A stretch of 64,000 bases of DNA from Galbibacter pacificus (GTDB lineage: Bacteria > Bacteroidota > Bacteroidia > Flavobacteriales > Flavobacteriaceae): contig NZ_JAPMUA010000004.1 in NCBI RefSeq assembly GCF_029603155.1, positions 360,558 to 424,557 of the forward strand, given 5' to 3'. The stretch's first letter is position 1. Every line of letters starts with the position of its first letter. A model generated the notes under the pieces. That model made no database searches, was not told the DNA's origin, and saw only the letters and a program-made list of their open reading frames with translations. Made by a program: the position numbers and the translations under genes. Below are positions 1 through 8,399 of the stretch, piece after piece.

Positions 1-142
1 GAGCGGCTCTTGGTTTAGTTATGGCGACACCAAACTTGGACAGGGCCGTGACGCCGTTAAAACCCTGCTACAGGACAATCCTGAGTTACTGGAAGAACTT
101 GAAGGAAAAATAAGGGAAGCCATAAAAACTATAAATACATAG
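1..142 (+). CDS. recA: RecA recombinase, C-terminal end (partial)
   Basis: Reading from base 2, the frame gives about 46 residues up to the TAG stop at 140-142. It includes GSWFSYGDTKLGQGRD, which matches the region near the end of RecA, where the protein binds DNA and ATP during homologous recombination and SOS induction. The rest of the gene lies outside the window. The tail after this motif is short and lysine/glutamate-rich, as in Bacteroidota RecA. A strong hairpin terminator follows 20 bases later, so the gene probably ends its transcription unit here. Confidence 0.9.
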   Translation, partial: SGSWFSYGDTKLGQGRDAVKTLLQDNPELLEELEGKIREAIKTINT

Positions 143-162
143 CATAAAAAGCTCCTATAGAT

Positions 163-202
163 AAAAGCCCTGAGGATTTTTAAAATCCCCGGGGCTTTTT
201 TT
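163..202 (+). terminator. Rho-independent terminator after recA
   Basis: An AAAGCCC arm pairs with GGGGCTTT around an inner GGATTTTTAAAATCC stem and is followed by a run of seven T. It lies directly downstream of the recA stop. Confidence 0.85.
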
Positions 203-313
203 AACCTGTTTTCTATTATTAGAAAAAGTCAAAAGTAAGTTTTAAACAATTTTTTTCCACCAAACGCAACCCTTGGCACTAAAAAGCATCTAGTAATAAA
301 ATACTATATAATA

Positions 314-751
314 ATGAAGAAGATATTTGCGCTAACACTAAGTTGCTTATTATTGCTTGGCTTTAGTTCTTGCGACATTTCGGATGATGATACTGCTAAT
401 TTCCATTATGAAACCCTCGAAATAACAGGTGCCGACCTGCCCGAATATTTTGAATATGGAAAAATGTACAACATCGAATTTACTTATTTGCGCCCTTCAG
501 ATTGTCATATATACGATGGATTTGAGTTTAACCCCACCGGTGAAACAGAACGTACTATCTTTGCAATTGCGGCAGTTGTAGAAAGAGCAGACTGTAAGGA
601 TTTGACAGCTATTGAAGGAACCGATAATTTTGATTTTGAAGTACGGTACAGAGACCCCTACACATTTAAGTTTTATGTAGGCGAAGACGAAGACGGTGAA
701 AAAGAGTACCTTACATACGAAGTCCCTGTTCAGGAAGCAGGCCAAGAATAG
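314..751 (+). CDS. Small secreted lipoprotein of unknown function
   Basis: This 145-residue protein has a lipoprotein signal peptide: MKK, a hydrophobic stretch, then the lipobox GFSSC with the lipidated cysteine at residue 20, followed by DISDDD. An acidic tail after the lipidated Cys resembles lipoprotein export signals reported in Bacteroidota, so a surface location is possible. The mature part is acidic and looks beta-rich, and I recognise no domain. The ECF sigma factor starts 27 bases downstream on the same strand, followed by the membrane-spanning anti-sigma-like protein, so the three may form one envelope-sensing operon. That link rests on position only. Confidence 0.8.
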   Translation: MKKIFALTLSCLLLLGFSSCDISDDDTANFHYETLEITGADLPEYFEYGKMYNIEFTYLRPSDCHIYDGFEFNPTGETERTIFAIAAVVERADCKDLTAIEGTDNFDFEVRYRDPYTFKFYVGEDEDGEKEYLTYEVPVQEAGQE

Positions 752-778
752 AAAGTATAAAATAACCCAGCTATACGA

Positions 779-1321
779 GTGAGTTTAGAACAGCTCATAA
801 AACAGTGTAAGCGGCAAAATAGAAAGGCTCAAGAACAATTATACAAACTGTACAGTTCTAAATTGTTTAGCGTATGCCTTAAATATTCCCGCAACAAAAC
901 AGAGGCAGAAGATAATCTGCATGATAGCTTCATGGTTATTTTTAACAAGATAGACACGTATAATTTTAGAGGTTCTTTTGAAGGCTGGATGAAAAGGGTT
1001 ACCGTAAATACCGTACTCCAAAAGTACAGAAAAGAAAGTGCCCTTGACGCATTGCCAAATAATTTGGAAGCCGATATAGAAGTAGAACTGCCAGAAGAAG
1101 ACATTTCGTTAAATTATCTTTTAAAACTTATACAAGAACTGCCAGACCGGTACCGGCTGACATTTAATTTATATGTACTCGACGGGTATTCTCATAAAGA
1201 AATTGCAGAAATGCTTCAAATAAACGAAGGAACATCCAAGTCGAACCTGGCCCGGGCCAAAATGGCCCTTAGAAACAAAATTGAAGAAGACGAATTAAAA
1301 AACAGGGTAAATTCAGTTTAA
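779..1321 (+). CDS. ECF-type RNA polymerase sigma factor
   Basis: A 180-residue sigma-70 family protein of the extracytoplasmic-function class. Region 2 lies at roughly residues 10-80 and contains KYSRNKTEAEDNLHDSFMVI followed by FEGWMKRVTVN. Region 4, a helix-turn-helix for the -35 element, lies at roughly 110-170 and contains DGYSHKEIAEML and EGTSKSNLARAK. There is no region 3, as expected for ECF factors. The start is GTG at 779. The gene downstream, 54 bases away, encodes a protein with an anti-sigma-like N-terminus, so this sigma factor is probably held inactive by its neighbour and may autoregulate the operon. Confidence 0.93.
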   Translation: MSLEQLIKQCKRQNRKAQEQLYKLYSSKLFSVCLKYSRNKTEAEDNLHDSFMVIFNKIDTYNFRGSFEGWMKRVTVNTVLQKYRKESALDALPNNLEADIEVELPEEDISLNYLLKLIQELPDRYRLTFNLYVLDGYSHKEIAEMLQINEGTSKSNLARAKMALRNKIEEDELKNRVNSV

Positions 1322-1375
1322 ATGCACATGCCCACAAAAAATAAATAATACCCTTTGGTATAATTGGTATTAAAA

Positions 1376-2845
1376 ATGAACGACAAGAAAAACATAGAAC
1401 GCTTATTTCAAGAGAAGTTCAAAGATTTTGAAGCTGCTCCGCCATCGCATGTATGGAACGACATACAAGCTTCTCTTGATAAAAAAGACAAGAAAAGAGG
1501 CATTGTCCCGATATGGTGGAAACTGGGCGGTGCCGCTGCTGCTACATTGGCACTTTTCTTTATACTGAATGGTTTATTTTGGAGCAATCCAGAGGAAACT
1601 TTTCCAGAAGGCAATACCATTACCCACACAAACGATAGTATTGACAACGGAAATACAGCGACTCAAGACAACGCTTCTGCCAAAGACGAAACATCCGATG
1701 CTGTTGCCGAAACCGAAAATGAAGATTTAAAAAATTCGGAAGAAAGCCACCAAGATAATTCTAAAATTATCAGATCTTCTTCCTATAAAACACCACAAAA
1801 CGGTATTGCAAACAACGAAACGGTAGACAAAAACAAAACTTCTGGCCATGACGGGAAACTTAATGCTCCATCCGAAGGAACAAAAAAAAGCAATAGCCCC
1901 GAAATTGCCCAAAACAATATTCCTGTAAACGACGCCCAAAAAGCAATTCCAAACGATAACACAATCTTTAAAAATAACAATAACATTGCTGTAACCAATA
2001 ACGACGAAGCCGCAGAAAAGGAGAAAGACATCGACAGCACGATCACAAAAAAATCCCTATTGGATTATGTGGACGAAATGGAAAAAGAAAAGGAAGAAGA
2101 AACCTTGGCAAGCACAAGCGAAAAACCTGCAAGGTGGAGCGTAAACCCAAATGTCGCCCCTATTTATTACAATTCGCTAAGCAAAGGCTCTCCTATTAAC
2201 ACCGATTTTGCCGGCAACTCGAAAACCGGCGATGTAAACATGAGCTACGGTATCAACATAGCCTATAATGTAAGCAAAAGATTAAGCGTGAGGTCTGGTA
2301 TCAATAGTGTGAACATGGGCTACACCACAAACAATGTTTCGTTTGGCCCCTCTGTTTTCAGTGCAGAAAAGTCTACATCAAACATTACCTTTAAGAACTC
2401 TGCAACTGCATTAAACGTATCGGACCAAAAAACTCCGTCGGCCAATTTCAATGACGAAATTCAGGCAAGGGACGAAGTTGTGTCGTCGGGTAGCATGGAC
2501 CAAAAGTTTGGTTATTTGGAAATTCCCATGGAATTAAAATATCGGTTGGTAGATAAAAGGTTTGGGGTCAATATTATTGGCGGGGTAAGCTCGCTGTTTT
2601 TAACCGATAACGAAGTTTCTTTCGAGACCAACAATATGGCAACCGAAGTTGGAGAAGCCAATAACCTGAATGACCTTAGCTTTAGTACCAATATTGGTGT
2701 AGGCGTAGATTTCCAAGTCACCAATAAGTTATTGTTTAACCTCGAACCTATGTTTAAATATCAATTAAATACATTTTCTAGGGAAGATGGTGGCTTTAGC
2801 CCGTATTTGCTCGGGGTATATACCGGTTTGAGTTTTCAGTTTTAA
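1376..2845 (+). CDS. Putative dual-membrane anti-sigma factor: cytoplasmic domain, one TM helix, periplasmic linker, C-terminal beta-barrel
   Basis: A 489-residue protein starting at ATG 1376; an in-frame TTG four codons upstream is less likely. Residues 1-46 are charged and soluble and contain FEAAPPSHVWNDIQASLDKK, a pattern common at the N-terminus of Bacteroidota anti-sigma-like proteins. Residues about 47-68 form one hydrophobic helix. Residues about 70-250 are a low-complexity Asn/Asp/Lys/Glu/Ser linker. From about residue 253 (RWSVNPNVAPIYY) to the end the sequence has the alternating pattern of an outer-membrane barrel of the PorT/OMP_b-brl type and ends in a C-terminal Phe (LSFQF). 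It lies directly after the ECF sigma gene. Family knowledge predicts sigma sequestration; the direct coupling of outer membrane to sigma factor is inferred from the architecture. Confidence 0.8.
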   Translation: MNDKKNIERLFQEKFKDFEAAPPSHVWNDIQASLDKKDKKRGIVPIWWKLGGAAAATLALFFILNGLFWSNPEETFPEGNTITHTNDSIDNGNTATQDNASAKDETSDAVAETENEDLKNSEESHQDNSKIIRSSSYKTPQNGIANNETVDKNKTSGHDGKLNAPSEGTKKSNSPEIAQNNIPVNDAQKAIPNDNTIFKNNNNIAVTNNDEAAEKEKDIDSTITKKSLLDYVDEMEKEKEEETLASTSEKPARWSVNPNVAPIYYNSLSKGSPINTDFAGNSKTGDVNMSYGINIAYNVSKRLSVRSGINSVNMGYTTNNVSFGPSVFSAEKSTSNITFKNSATALNVSDQKTPSANFNDEIQARDEVVSSGSMDQKFGYLEIPMELKYRLVDKRFGVNIIGGVSSLFLTDNEVSFETNNMATEVGEANNLNDLSFSTNIGVGVDFQVTNKLLFNLEPMFKYQLNTFSREDGGFSPYLLGVYTGLSFQF

Positions 2846-2891
2846 GATAGTTAGTCGGGCTGCCATTGCATAACACGCAATCAACCTGAAT

Positions 2892-3656
2892 TTAAATCCC
2901 TTTCTCTCTGGAAGGGATTTTCTTTGTAAGCCTATTGAATATCAGGGTTCTTGCCTGCTTTTTTATTTCGGTTCCATGAGAAGATCCCAGGCCTTTGGTC
3001 TCAATAAACGGAAGGACACGGGCCCGCATTTTTCCCGGGCTCCCGCTAAAAAACTCATAAGAAAAACGCTTTTTATTGTCTAAAAATACAATGGGCACAA
3101 TGGGTATTTCGTGCTCTATGGCCAACCTAAAGGCACCGTCCTTAAATTCGTCCAACACAACAGCAGTATCGTCGGGCACACCACCTTCGGGAAATATACA
3201 TACGCTCAAACCTTGCTTTAAACGCCGCTGTGCACTTTTGTATACGGCCGTCCTGCTACTTGCCGAGCTCCTATCTACCAAAATACATACGCGCTTGTAA
3301 AAAAAGCCGAAAATAGGGATTTTGGCCAATTCGCGCTTCCCCACAAAAACAAATGGGTTTTTAGATACTTTCAACATCAACATAATATCGGCCATAGAAG
3401 TATGATTGGCTATCAACATATAGCTTTTGCCTTTTTCAAGCTTTTGTTCTTTTTTCACGGAAGGAATAAAAAACATACCGTAAAGTATAAAATTGGCCCA
3501 TATATTTCTGGCTATCCAAAAGAATTGTGGATACAAACGTTCGGAAGATGACACTATTAATAGGACCGGGAAAAATATAACAATTGGTATGGTTACTAAA
3601 ATGTAAAACCACAAACGGTACAAAAGCTGAAAAAAACGCGTAAATATTTTAGTCAT
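2892..3656 (-). CDS. plsC: 1-acyl-sn-glycerol-3-phosphate acyltransferase (PlsC-like)
   Basis: A membrane acyltransferase of the LPLAT family that moves an acyl chain onto lysophosphatidic acid or a related lysolipid. With the ATG at 3656 it has 254 residues; an ATG six codons upstream is also open. Two hydrophobic segments lie in the first 65 residues. The catalytic NHTSMAD block (H85, D90) is followed by FPEGG at about 155-159, which binds the phosphate of the acceptor. Both match the HX4D and FPEG(G/T) motifs of the family. It is divergent from trpS. The exact acceptor lipid cannot be read from the sequence. Confidence 0.88.
   Translation of the reverse strand: MTKIFTRFFQLLYRLWFYILVTIPIVIFFPVLLIVSSSERLYPQFFWIARNIWANFILYGMFFIPSVKKEQKLEKGKSYMLIANHTSMADIMLMLKVSKNPFVFVGKRELAKIPIFGFFYKRVCILVDRSSASSRTAVYKSAQRRLKQGLSVCIFPEGGVPDDTAVVLDEFKDGAFRLAIEHEIPIVPIVFLDNKKRFSYEFFSGSPGKMRARVLPFIETKGLGSSHGTEIKKQARTLIFNRLTKKIPSREKGI
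2894..2925. terminator. Hairpin between convergent genes
   Basis: AAATCCCTT and AAGGGATTT arms are followed on the plus strand by TTCTTT. The hairpin overlaps the last codons of the minus-strand acyltransferase gene and can serve as terminator for the plus-strand barrel gene ending at 2845. Confidence 0.6.
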
Positions 3657-3677
3657 GAAGTCAAAAATAAACATTTG

Positions 3678-3709
3678 TTGTATACTTTTTGCAAAACATT
3701 ATACCTTTG
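3678..3709 (+). promoter_or_regulatory. Bacteroidota-type promoter of trpS
   Basis: TTG at 3678-3680, then a 21-base spacer, then TACCTTTG at 3702-3709. This fits the -33 TTG / -7 TAnnTTTG consensus of Bacteroidota. The trpS ATG at 3731 follows 21 bases after the -7 box. Confidence 0.65.
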
Positions 3710-3730
3710 TGCCATTCTAGAGAAAAAGAC

Positions 3731-4699
3731 ATGGCGAGAATACTTACAGGCATACAAAGTACGGGAACCCCGCATTTGGGAAATTTGTTGGGCGCGATAA
3801 TTCCCGCAATAAAATTGGCGCAACAACCAGAAAACGACTCTTTTTTGTTTATTGCCGATATGCATTCGCTTACGCAAATAAAAAATGGGAGCGAGTTAAA
3901 AAACAACACATACAACGTTGCCGCCGCATGGCTTGCTTTTGGGCTCGACATCAACAAAGTGGTTTTTTACCGGCAGAGCGACGTTCCGCAAACAGCCGAG
4001 CTTACCTGGTATTTAAGCTGCTATTTTCCTTTTCAGCGCCTCACCTTGGCACATTCTTTCAAAGACAAGGCCGACAGGCTCGATGATGTAAATGCAGGAC
4101 TGTTTACCTACCCCATGCTCATGGCCGCCGATATTTTATTGTACGATGCCGAAATAGTTCCGGTTGGGAAAGACCAAATGCAGCATATAGAGATAACACG
4201 CGATGTAGCTTCCAGGATGCACACTCAAATTGGCGAGACCTTTGTTATTCCCCAAGGAAAAGTACAGGAGGCAACCATGTACATTCCCGGCACGGATGGC
4301 CATAAAATGAGCAAATCCAGAAACAACATTATCAATATTTTTCTTCCGGACAAAAAACTGCGCAAACAAGTTATGGGCATAAAAACGGACAGCATACCTC
4401 TTGAAGCGCCAAAAAATCCCGATACCTGCAATGTATTCGGTATATATAAATTATTGGCTTCGGAAGAACAAATTGCAGAAATGAGAAAGAATTACGAAGA
4501 AGGCGGTTATGGTTACGGCCACGCAAAGCAAGCTTTGTACGAGCTCATCAACCATAAGTTTGCTACCGAAAGGGAACGGTTTAACTACTATATGGAAAAT
4601 CTTACGGAAGTAGACGAAGCACTGGCCATTGGTGCAGAAAAAGCCAAAAAAGTGGCCAATGCCACCTTGGCGCGCGTAAGAAGCAAAATTGGTTATTAA
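3731..4699 (+). CDS. trpS: Tryptophanyl-tRNA synthetase
   Basis: A 322-residue class I aminoacyl-tRNA synthetase that charges tRNA-Trp. The HIGH-type motif is HLGN at residues 15-18 after TGIQSTGTP, and KMSKS is present at 192-196. VGKDQMQHIEITRDVA, typical of bacterial TrpRS, is also present. Length is normal for the short bacterial type. The start at ATG 3731 is preferred over an upstream in-frame ATG because it gives the standard MARILTGIQ start and lies at a suitable distance from the promoter. Confidence 0.97.
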   Translation: MARILTGIQSTGTPHLGNLLGAIIPAIKLAQQPENDSFLFIADMHSLTQIKNGSELKNNTYNVAAAWLAFGLDINKVVFYRQSDVPQTAELTWYLSCYFPFQRLTLAHSFKDKADRLDDVNAGLFTYPMLMAADILLYDAEIVPVGKDQMQHIEITRDVASRMHTQIGETFVIPQGKVQEATMYIPGTDGHKMSKSRNNIINIFLPDKKLRKQVMGIKTDSIPLEAPKNPDTCNVFGIYKLLASEEQIAEMRKNYEEGGYGYGHAKQALYELINHKFATERERFNYYMENLTEVDEALAIGAEKAKKVANATLARVRSKIGY

Positions 4700-4733
4700 T
4701 CAGGTTATTTTTAATTAAACAGCCTATAAAAGG

Positions 4734-4976
4734 TTATACCAAGGAATGTAAATAACATGCGTTTCGATATATTGAATTCTTTTGAATATTACCGATATGT
4801 ATTTTGGGTTTGGTGGGGTAAAATAAGTAGGTAATTAGTCCAGAAACTAGGTCTGCAATAAAGTTATCGAAGCTTCAATGTCTGGTGTGTTCAATCTGAC
4901 ATTGGTTCTTCAGAATATCGTTGACACTCTCCATAACCGCTCTTTTTCTAAGCAGAATTTTAGTTGCATAAGCATC
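4734..4976 (-). pseudogene. Decayed IS982-family transposase, C-terminal fragment
   Basis: The reverse strand from 4976 reads DAYATKILLRKRAVMESV, then NDILKNQCQIEHTRH, then one in-frame stop, then SFDNFIADLVSGLITY and LFYPTKPK. The order KILLRKRA - ESVND - QIEHTRHRS - NF - L - GLIAY - P.KP is the usual end of IS982-family transposases. An in-frame stop and loss of everything upstream show it is dead. It sits in a gene-free stretch of about 700 bases between trpS and the HU/SPOR gene. The last 20 codons before the stop at 4734 do not look like transposase. Confidence 0.6.
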
Positions 4977-5028
4977 CTAAATTTCTGCTTCTTTATGATG
5001 GCAAACAACCTATTTTCTTACAGCGAAC

Positions 5029-5151
5029 TTATGTTATACAGACTGCCGTACTCACACCGTGTCCACGGCCGAATTTCTGCGGCTATTTTCCGTTATCAAA
5101 CTCTTTTAAAAGCTTTGCCTTTTGTTGTGGGCCGGATGTACACTTTCTCAT
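5029..5151 (-). pseudogene. Possible IS3-type OrfA (helix-turn-helix) fragment
   Basis: The reverse strand from ATG 5151 reads MRKCTSGPQQKAKLLKEF then DNGK, a stop, then PQKFGRGHGVSTAV. This resembles the N-terminal helix-turn-helix of IS3 OrfA proteins (LKEF..G...I.R..GVS.AT.YNW). A shifted frame continues with SLYNISSL and ENRLFAI. It abuts the IS982 fragment, suggesting one insertion landed in or beside another before both decayed. It is weaker than the IS982 assignment because it is short and interrupted. Confidence 0.4.
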
Positions 5152-5392
5152 AATTACCGTTCAAAGTCAAAGAATTATTTTATAACCTGAGACGGTTTTC
5201 CTTTAAAGGAAGTTTAGAGGGCGGGCATGAATAAGAAAGTCTATTTTTACTTTGAAGTATATACAAAAAACAATTCCCTTTCGGTCTTTTAATTAGCTGA
5301 TTGCCAATACGCATTTATAGAAAAAGAACAACTGTTAATAAAAACTGAAAAACATTTTTCGATTAAACATCATTTTTTTCCATCTTTGCTGT

Positions 5393-6334
5393 ATGCGAAT
5401 TGAGAATTACATAAGCGATTTACTATACAGGTACGAATGTGTTACCGTGCCTGGTTTTGGTTCTTTTATTACACAACACCAGCCTGCCAAAGTACATTAT
5501 ACCACGAATGCTTTCTATCCGCCTTCAAAATCCATTGCTTTTAACGAGCAATTAAAATCCAACGACGGATTGTTGACCAAATACACCGCCGAGGTTTTGG
5601 GAATTGCTTATGAGGAGGCCACAGGAAAGATAGAACAGGCCGTTCTCGGTTGGCAGAAAGCATTGGCGCAAAACCAAAAAATAGAGCTTAAAAATATTGG
5701 CGATTTATGGTACAGCGACGAACAAAAAATATTGTTCCAACCTTCTTACCATATAAATTACCTTACTTCTTCATTTGGGTTTTCTTCTTTTGTTTCTCCC
5801 GCCATTACCCGCGAAGAACTTAAAAAAGAAGTTGAAATCCTTGAAGACAAGGCTCCAATTGCCTTTACTCCCGAAAGAAGGAAGAATCTTTCTTACCTAA
5901 AATATGCGGCTATTTTCTTATTGGCATTGTCGGCGGGTACGGTTGGCTATAAATTTGTCGATTTACAGCAAACAAACCAAGTTCAGGTTGCCCAACAACA
6001 GGCTCAACAACAAATAGAAAAGGATATTCAAGAAGCTACGTTTTTTGACACTACGCCATTGGAAATCCCTTCCATTACGCTTAAACTTGAAAAACAACCG
6101 CTTAAATACCATGTAATTGCCGGTGCTTTTAGGGTTGAAGAAAATGCCGATAAAAGAGTTGCCCAACTGAAGCAAAAAGGCTATGATGCCGAACGGATAG
6201 GCGAAAACAAATACGGACTGCATCAAGTAACCTATGCCAGCTTTGCCGAAGTACCCGAAGCCTTGTCTTTCTTGCGCAAGGTTAAAAAAGAAGAATCTCC
6301 CGAGGCTTGGCTTTTGGTTGATGAAATAGACTAA
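5393..6334 (+). CDS. HU-CCDC81 and SPOR domain protein
   Basis: A 313-residue protein. Residues about 1-125 match the HU-CCDC81 type of domain seen in Bacteroidota (MRIENYISDLLYRYECV, then VPGFGSF). A single membrane helix lies near 168-188 (AAIFLLALSAGTVGYKF), followed by a Gln-rich stretch and, from about 237, a SPOR domain (YHVIAGAFRVEENADKRVAQ). SPOR domains bind denuded septal peptidoglycan, so the protein probably links the cytoplasmic side to the division-site wall. The ATG at 5393 is used because it starts directly with the conserved MRIENYI. Confidence 0.85.
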   Translation: MRIENYISDLLYRYECVTVPGFGSFITQHQPAKVHYTTNAFYPPSKSIAFNEQLKSNDGLLTKYTAEVLGIAYEEATGKIEQAVLGWQKALAQNQKIELKNIGDLWYSDEQKILFQPSYHINYLTSSFGFSSFVSPAITREELKKEVEILEDKAPIAFTPERRKNLSYLKYAAIFLLALSAGTVGYKFVDLQQTNQVQVAQQQAQQQIEKDIQEATFFDTTPLEIPSITLKLEKQPLKYHVIAGAFRVEENADKRVAQLKQKGYDAERIGENKYGLHQVTYASFAEVPEALSFLRKVKKEESPEAWLLVDEID

Positions 6335-6520
6335 CAGGCTACACGAACGGGTTTTAGCAGTTTTCGTGATTTTTCAAGTCCTGCCTTTATTTTTAGTAAG
6401 TATCCTTTTATGCTTCATGCTATATAGCGGTATAAAGATAAACTGCATTACTTCTTATAAAACCTGCTTCATATTGAAACAAATTGTATTTTAGATAGCC
6501 GTATAACCAACCTAAAAACA

Positions 6521-7555
6521 ATGAAAAAAGCAATTCTAATTTTATTCTTGGCAGTTGCGCCTTTTTGTATTGCCCAAGAAAACCCGATACATTCATTTTC
6601 CGAAAAAAAAGACATTTTATGGGCCAGCCCAAAAGGTTTCGACCTTACTATGGATATTTATACCCCGACTACCAACAAAGACAGTTACCCGGTTTTAATT
6701 ATATACCACGGTGGCGGATGGCTTATCAACAATAAATCCATTATGGACGAAATGTCAAAATACCTGGCCTCGCATGCCAATTATGTAATTTGCAATGTAA
6801 ATTACAGGTTGCTTACCGCCAACAACAATACTACCAACATGAACGAGATCATAGAAGATGCCATGGGGGCCGTATTATGGGTAAAAGAAAACATAGAAGC
6901 CTACAAAGGCAACCCGAATGCCATTGCCATTACCGGCGACAGCGCTGGCGGGCACTTGGCCGCCATGGTGATAAATGGTAGCGATTATTTAAATGCTTCA
7001 GGTTTTAAAGGCAACAGTCTTGGGTTTAACCCCACTTACATACCCAAAGGAGAAAATATAGAAACCATTAAAAAAAATAACGCGCTGCAAGTTCAGGCTG
7101 CTGTTTTAAGTTACCCCGCGGTAGATATATATGCGGCCGCTTATGGCGATGGAAAAAATGGTTTTGAAAGTCCCTCAAACTTTTTTTGGGAAATGGGAGG
7201 CGCCAAAGCGAGGGGGATTTTTGGTGAAAACACAAACGTAAAAGAAAATCCCGACTACTACAAAAAAGTATCTCCAATATATACCGTACCTAATGCAAAT
7301 GACAGGAAATTGCCTCCACAATTTTGCCATGTAGGTTCCAAAGACAATACAACGTCCCCGGTATCGATAAAAGCATATGTAGACAAATTAAAAGAAGAAG
7401 GCCAACCTGTAGACTATTGGGTCTACGAAGGGAGAAACCATGCCTATCTGGATTCGGGCACCAACGAATTCTTGGGAAACAGCTTTGAAAAAGACGCGAT
7501 TGAACCGCTAAAAAAAATAATTTCTTTTCTAGACAATGTGTTTTATAAAGAATAA
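6521..7555 (+). CDS. Secreted alpha/beta hydrolase (carboxylesterase, HSL/BD-FAE type)
   Basis: A 344-residue protein with a cleavable signal peptide (residues 1-18, ending CIAQ). HGGGW at 63-67 is the oxyanion-hole motif and GDSAGG at 139-144 gives the nucleophile Ser141. Asp275 (VGSKDNT) and His307 (GRNHAYL) are placed to complete the triad. This is the hormone-sensitive-lipase/carboxylesterase group; candidate substrates are acetylated or feruloylated sugars or short-chain esters, not decidable here. It stands alone, upstream of the thioesterase gene. A second related esterase lies at 28997-29827. Confidence 0.85.
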   Translation: MKKAILILFLAVAPFCIAQENPIHSFSEKKDILWASPKGFDLTMDIYTPTTNKDSYPVLIIYHGGGWLINNKSIMDEMSKYLASHANYVICNVNYRLLTANNNTTNMNEIIEDAMGAVLWVKENIEAYKGNPNAIAITGDSAGGHLAAMVINGSDYLNASGFKGNSLGFNPTYIPKGENIETIKKNNALQVQAAVLSYPAVDIYAAAYGDGKNGFESPSNFFWEMGGAKARGIFGENTNVKENPDYYKKVSPIYTVPNANDRKLPPQFCHVGSKDNTTSPVSIKAYVDKLKEEGQPVDYWVYEGRNHAYLDSGTNEFLGNSFEKDAIEPLKKIISFLDNVFYKE

Positions 7556-7634
7556 ATAATTGAAAGGATAAGATTACAAGAATAATTTTCTTTTTTTCAT
7601 TCTTTTGGAAATATCTTTGCATAAAATTTAAACA

Positions 7635-8147
7635 ATGCAAGCAAAAACACCCAGTGAATCGCATACGGTAATGACCGACCTTGTTTTACCAAGTGAAACC
7701 AATCCGTTAAATAATTTATTCGGGGGCGAGCTATTGGCCCGGATGGACCGTGCCGCAAGTATTTCTGCCAGGCGCCATTCCCGGCGGGTAACCGTTACAG
7801 CTTCAGTAAACCATGTTGCTTTTAACAGGGCCATTCCGCTAGGAAGTGTAGTTACTGTTGAAGCCCGTGTTTCCAGAGCGTTTAACAGTTCCATGGAAAT
7901 CTATATAGATGTTTGGATTGAAGACCGGGAAAACGGACACAGAAGCAAAGCAAACGAGGCCATTTACACCTTTGTTGCCGTAGATGATACGGGAAAACCT
8001 GTTGCGGTACCGCCCATTAACCCAGAAACAAAACTTGAAAAAGAAAGGTACGATGCCGCTTTAAGAAGAAAACAATTAAGTTTGGTGCTGGCCGGCAAAA
8101 TGAAACCTAATGATGCTACCGAATTAAAAGCACTTTTTATACAATAA
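7635..8147 (+). CDS. Acyl-CoA thioesterase, hotdog fold
   Basis: A 170-residue YciA/BACH-type thioesterase that hydrolyses acyl-CoA to free acid and CoA. The core SETNPLNNLFGGELLARMD contains the N..G..F.GG.LL..MD pattern of the family, followed by VTASVNHVAF, the usual second conserved strand. There is no signal peptide, so it acts in the cytoplasm. A TATCTTTG box at 7612-7619 is a possible -7 element 16 bases before the ATG. The gene ends before a strong hairpin shared with the convergent envC-like gene. Confidence 0.9.
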   Translation: MQAKTPSESHTVMTDLVLPSETNPLNNLFGGELLARMDRAASISARRHSRRVTVTASVNHVAFNRAIPLGSVVTVEARVSRAFNSSMEIYIDVWIEDRENGHRSKANEAIYTFVAVDDTGKPVAVPPINPETKLEKERYDAALRRKQLSLVLAGKMKPNDATELKALFIQ

Positions 8148-8189
8148 AAGGGCATCATTCAATATAAAATTCAACAAATCCAAGAAATA

Positions 8190-8222
8190 AAAAAGGCTTT
8201 GAACTTAATCAAAGCCTTTTTA
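8190..8222. terminator. Bidirectional terminator
   Basis: AAAAAGGCTTTGA pairs with TCAAAGCCTTTTT around a five-base loop. Flanking A and T runs let it work in both directions between convergent genes. Confidence 0.85.
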
Positions 8223-8319
8223 CTTACAATTACTAACTCAACCCTATTATTACAATATAGAGAAACAAATAGCTCCCATGTCCTCTATAGTGGCATCAAA
8301 AGTAGCATATCTTATTCTT

Positions 8320-8347
8320 TGTATGTATGACAAATGTCATACATACA
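8320..8347. repeat. Perfect 13-bp-arm palindrome
   Basis: TGTATGTATGACA, then AA, then TGTCATACATACA: 26 of 28 bases are in a perfect dyad. The form suits a dimeric DNA-binding protein better than a terminator, since it lacks a GC core and a T run. It lies between the 3' ends of two convergent genes, 52 bases past the end of the envC-like gene, so its target is unclear. Confidence 0.75.
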
Positions 8348-8399
8348 TAAAAAAATATAAAAGTCTAAATTTATCAAGGGTATCGTTTTGTATTAAAAA

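Noticed and set aside
4878..5153. Plus-strand open frame of 91 codons
   Set aside because: The opposite strand carries recognisable transposase fragments, and the plus-strand product resembles nothing.
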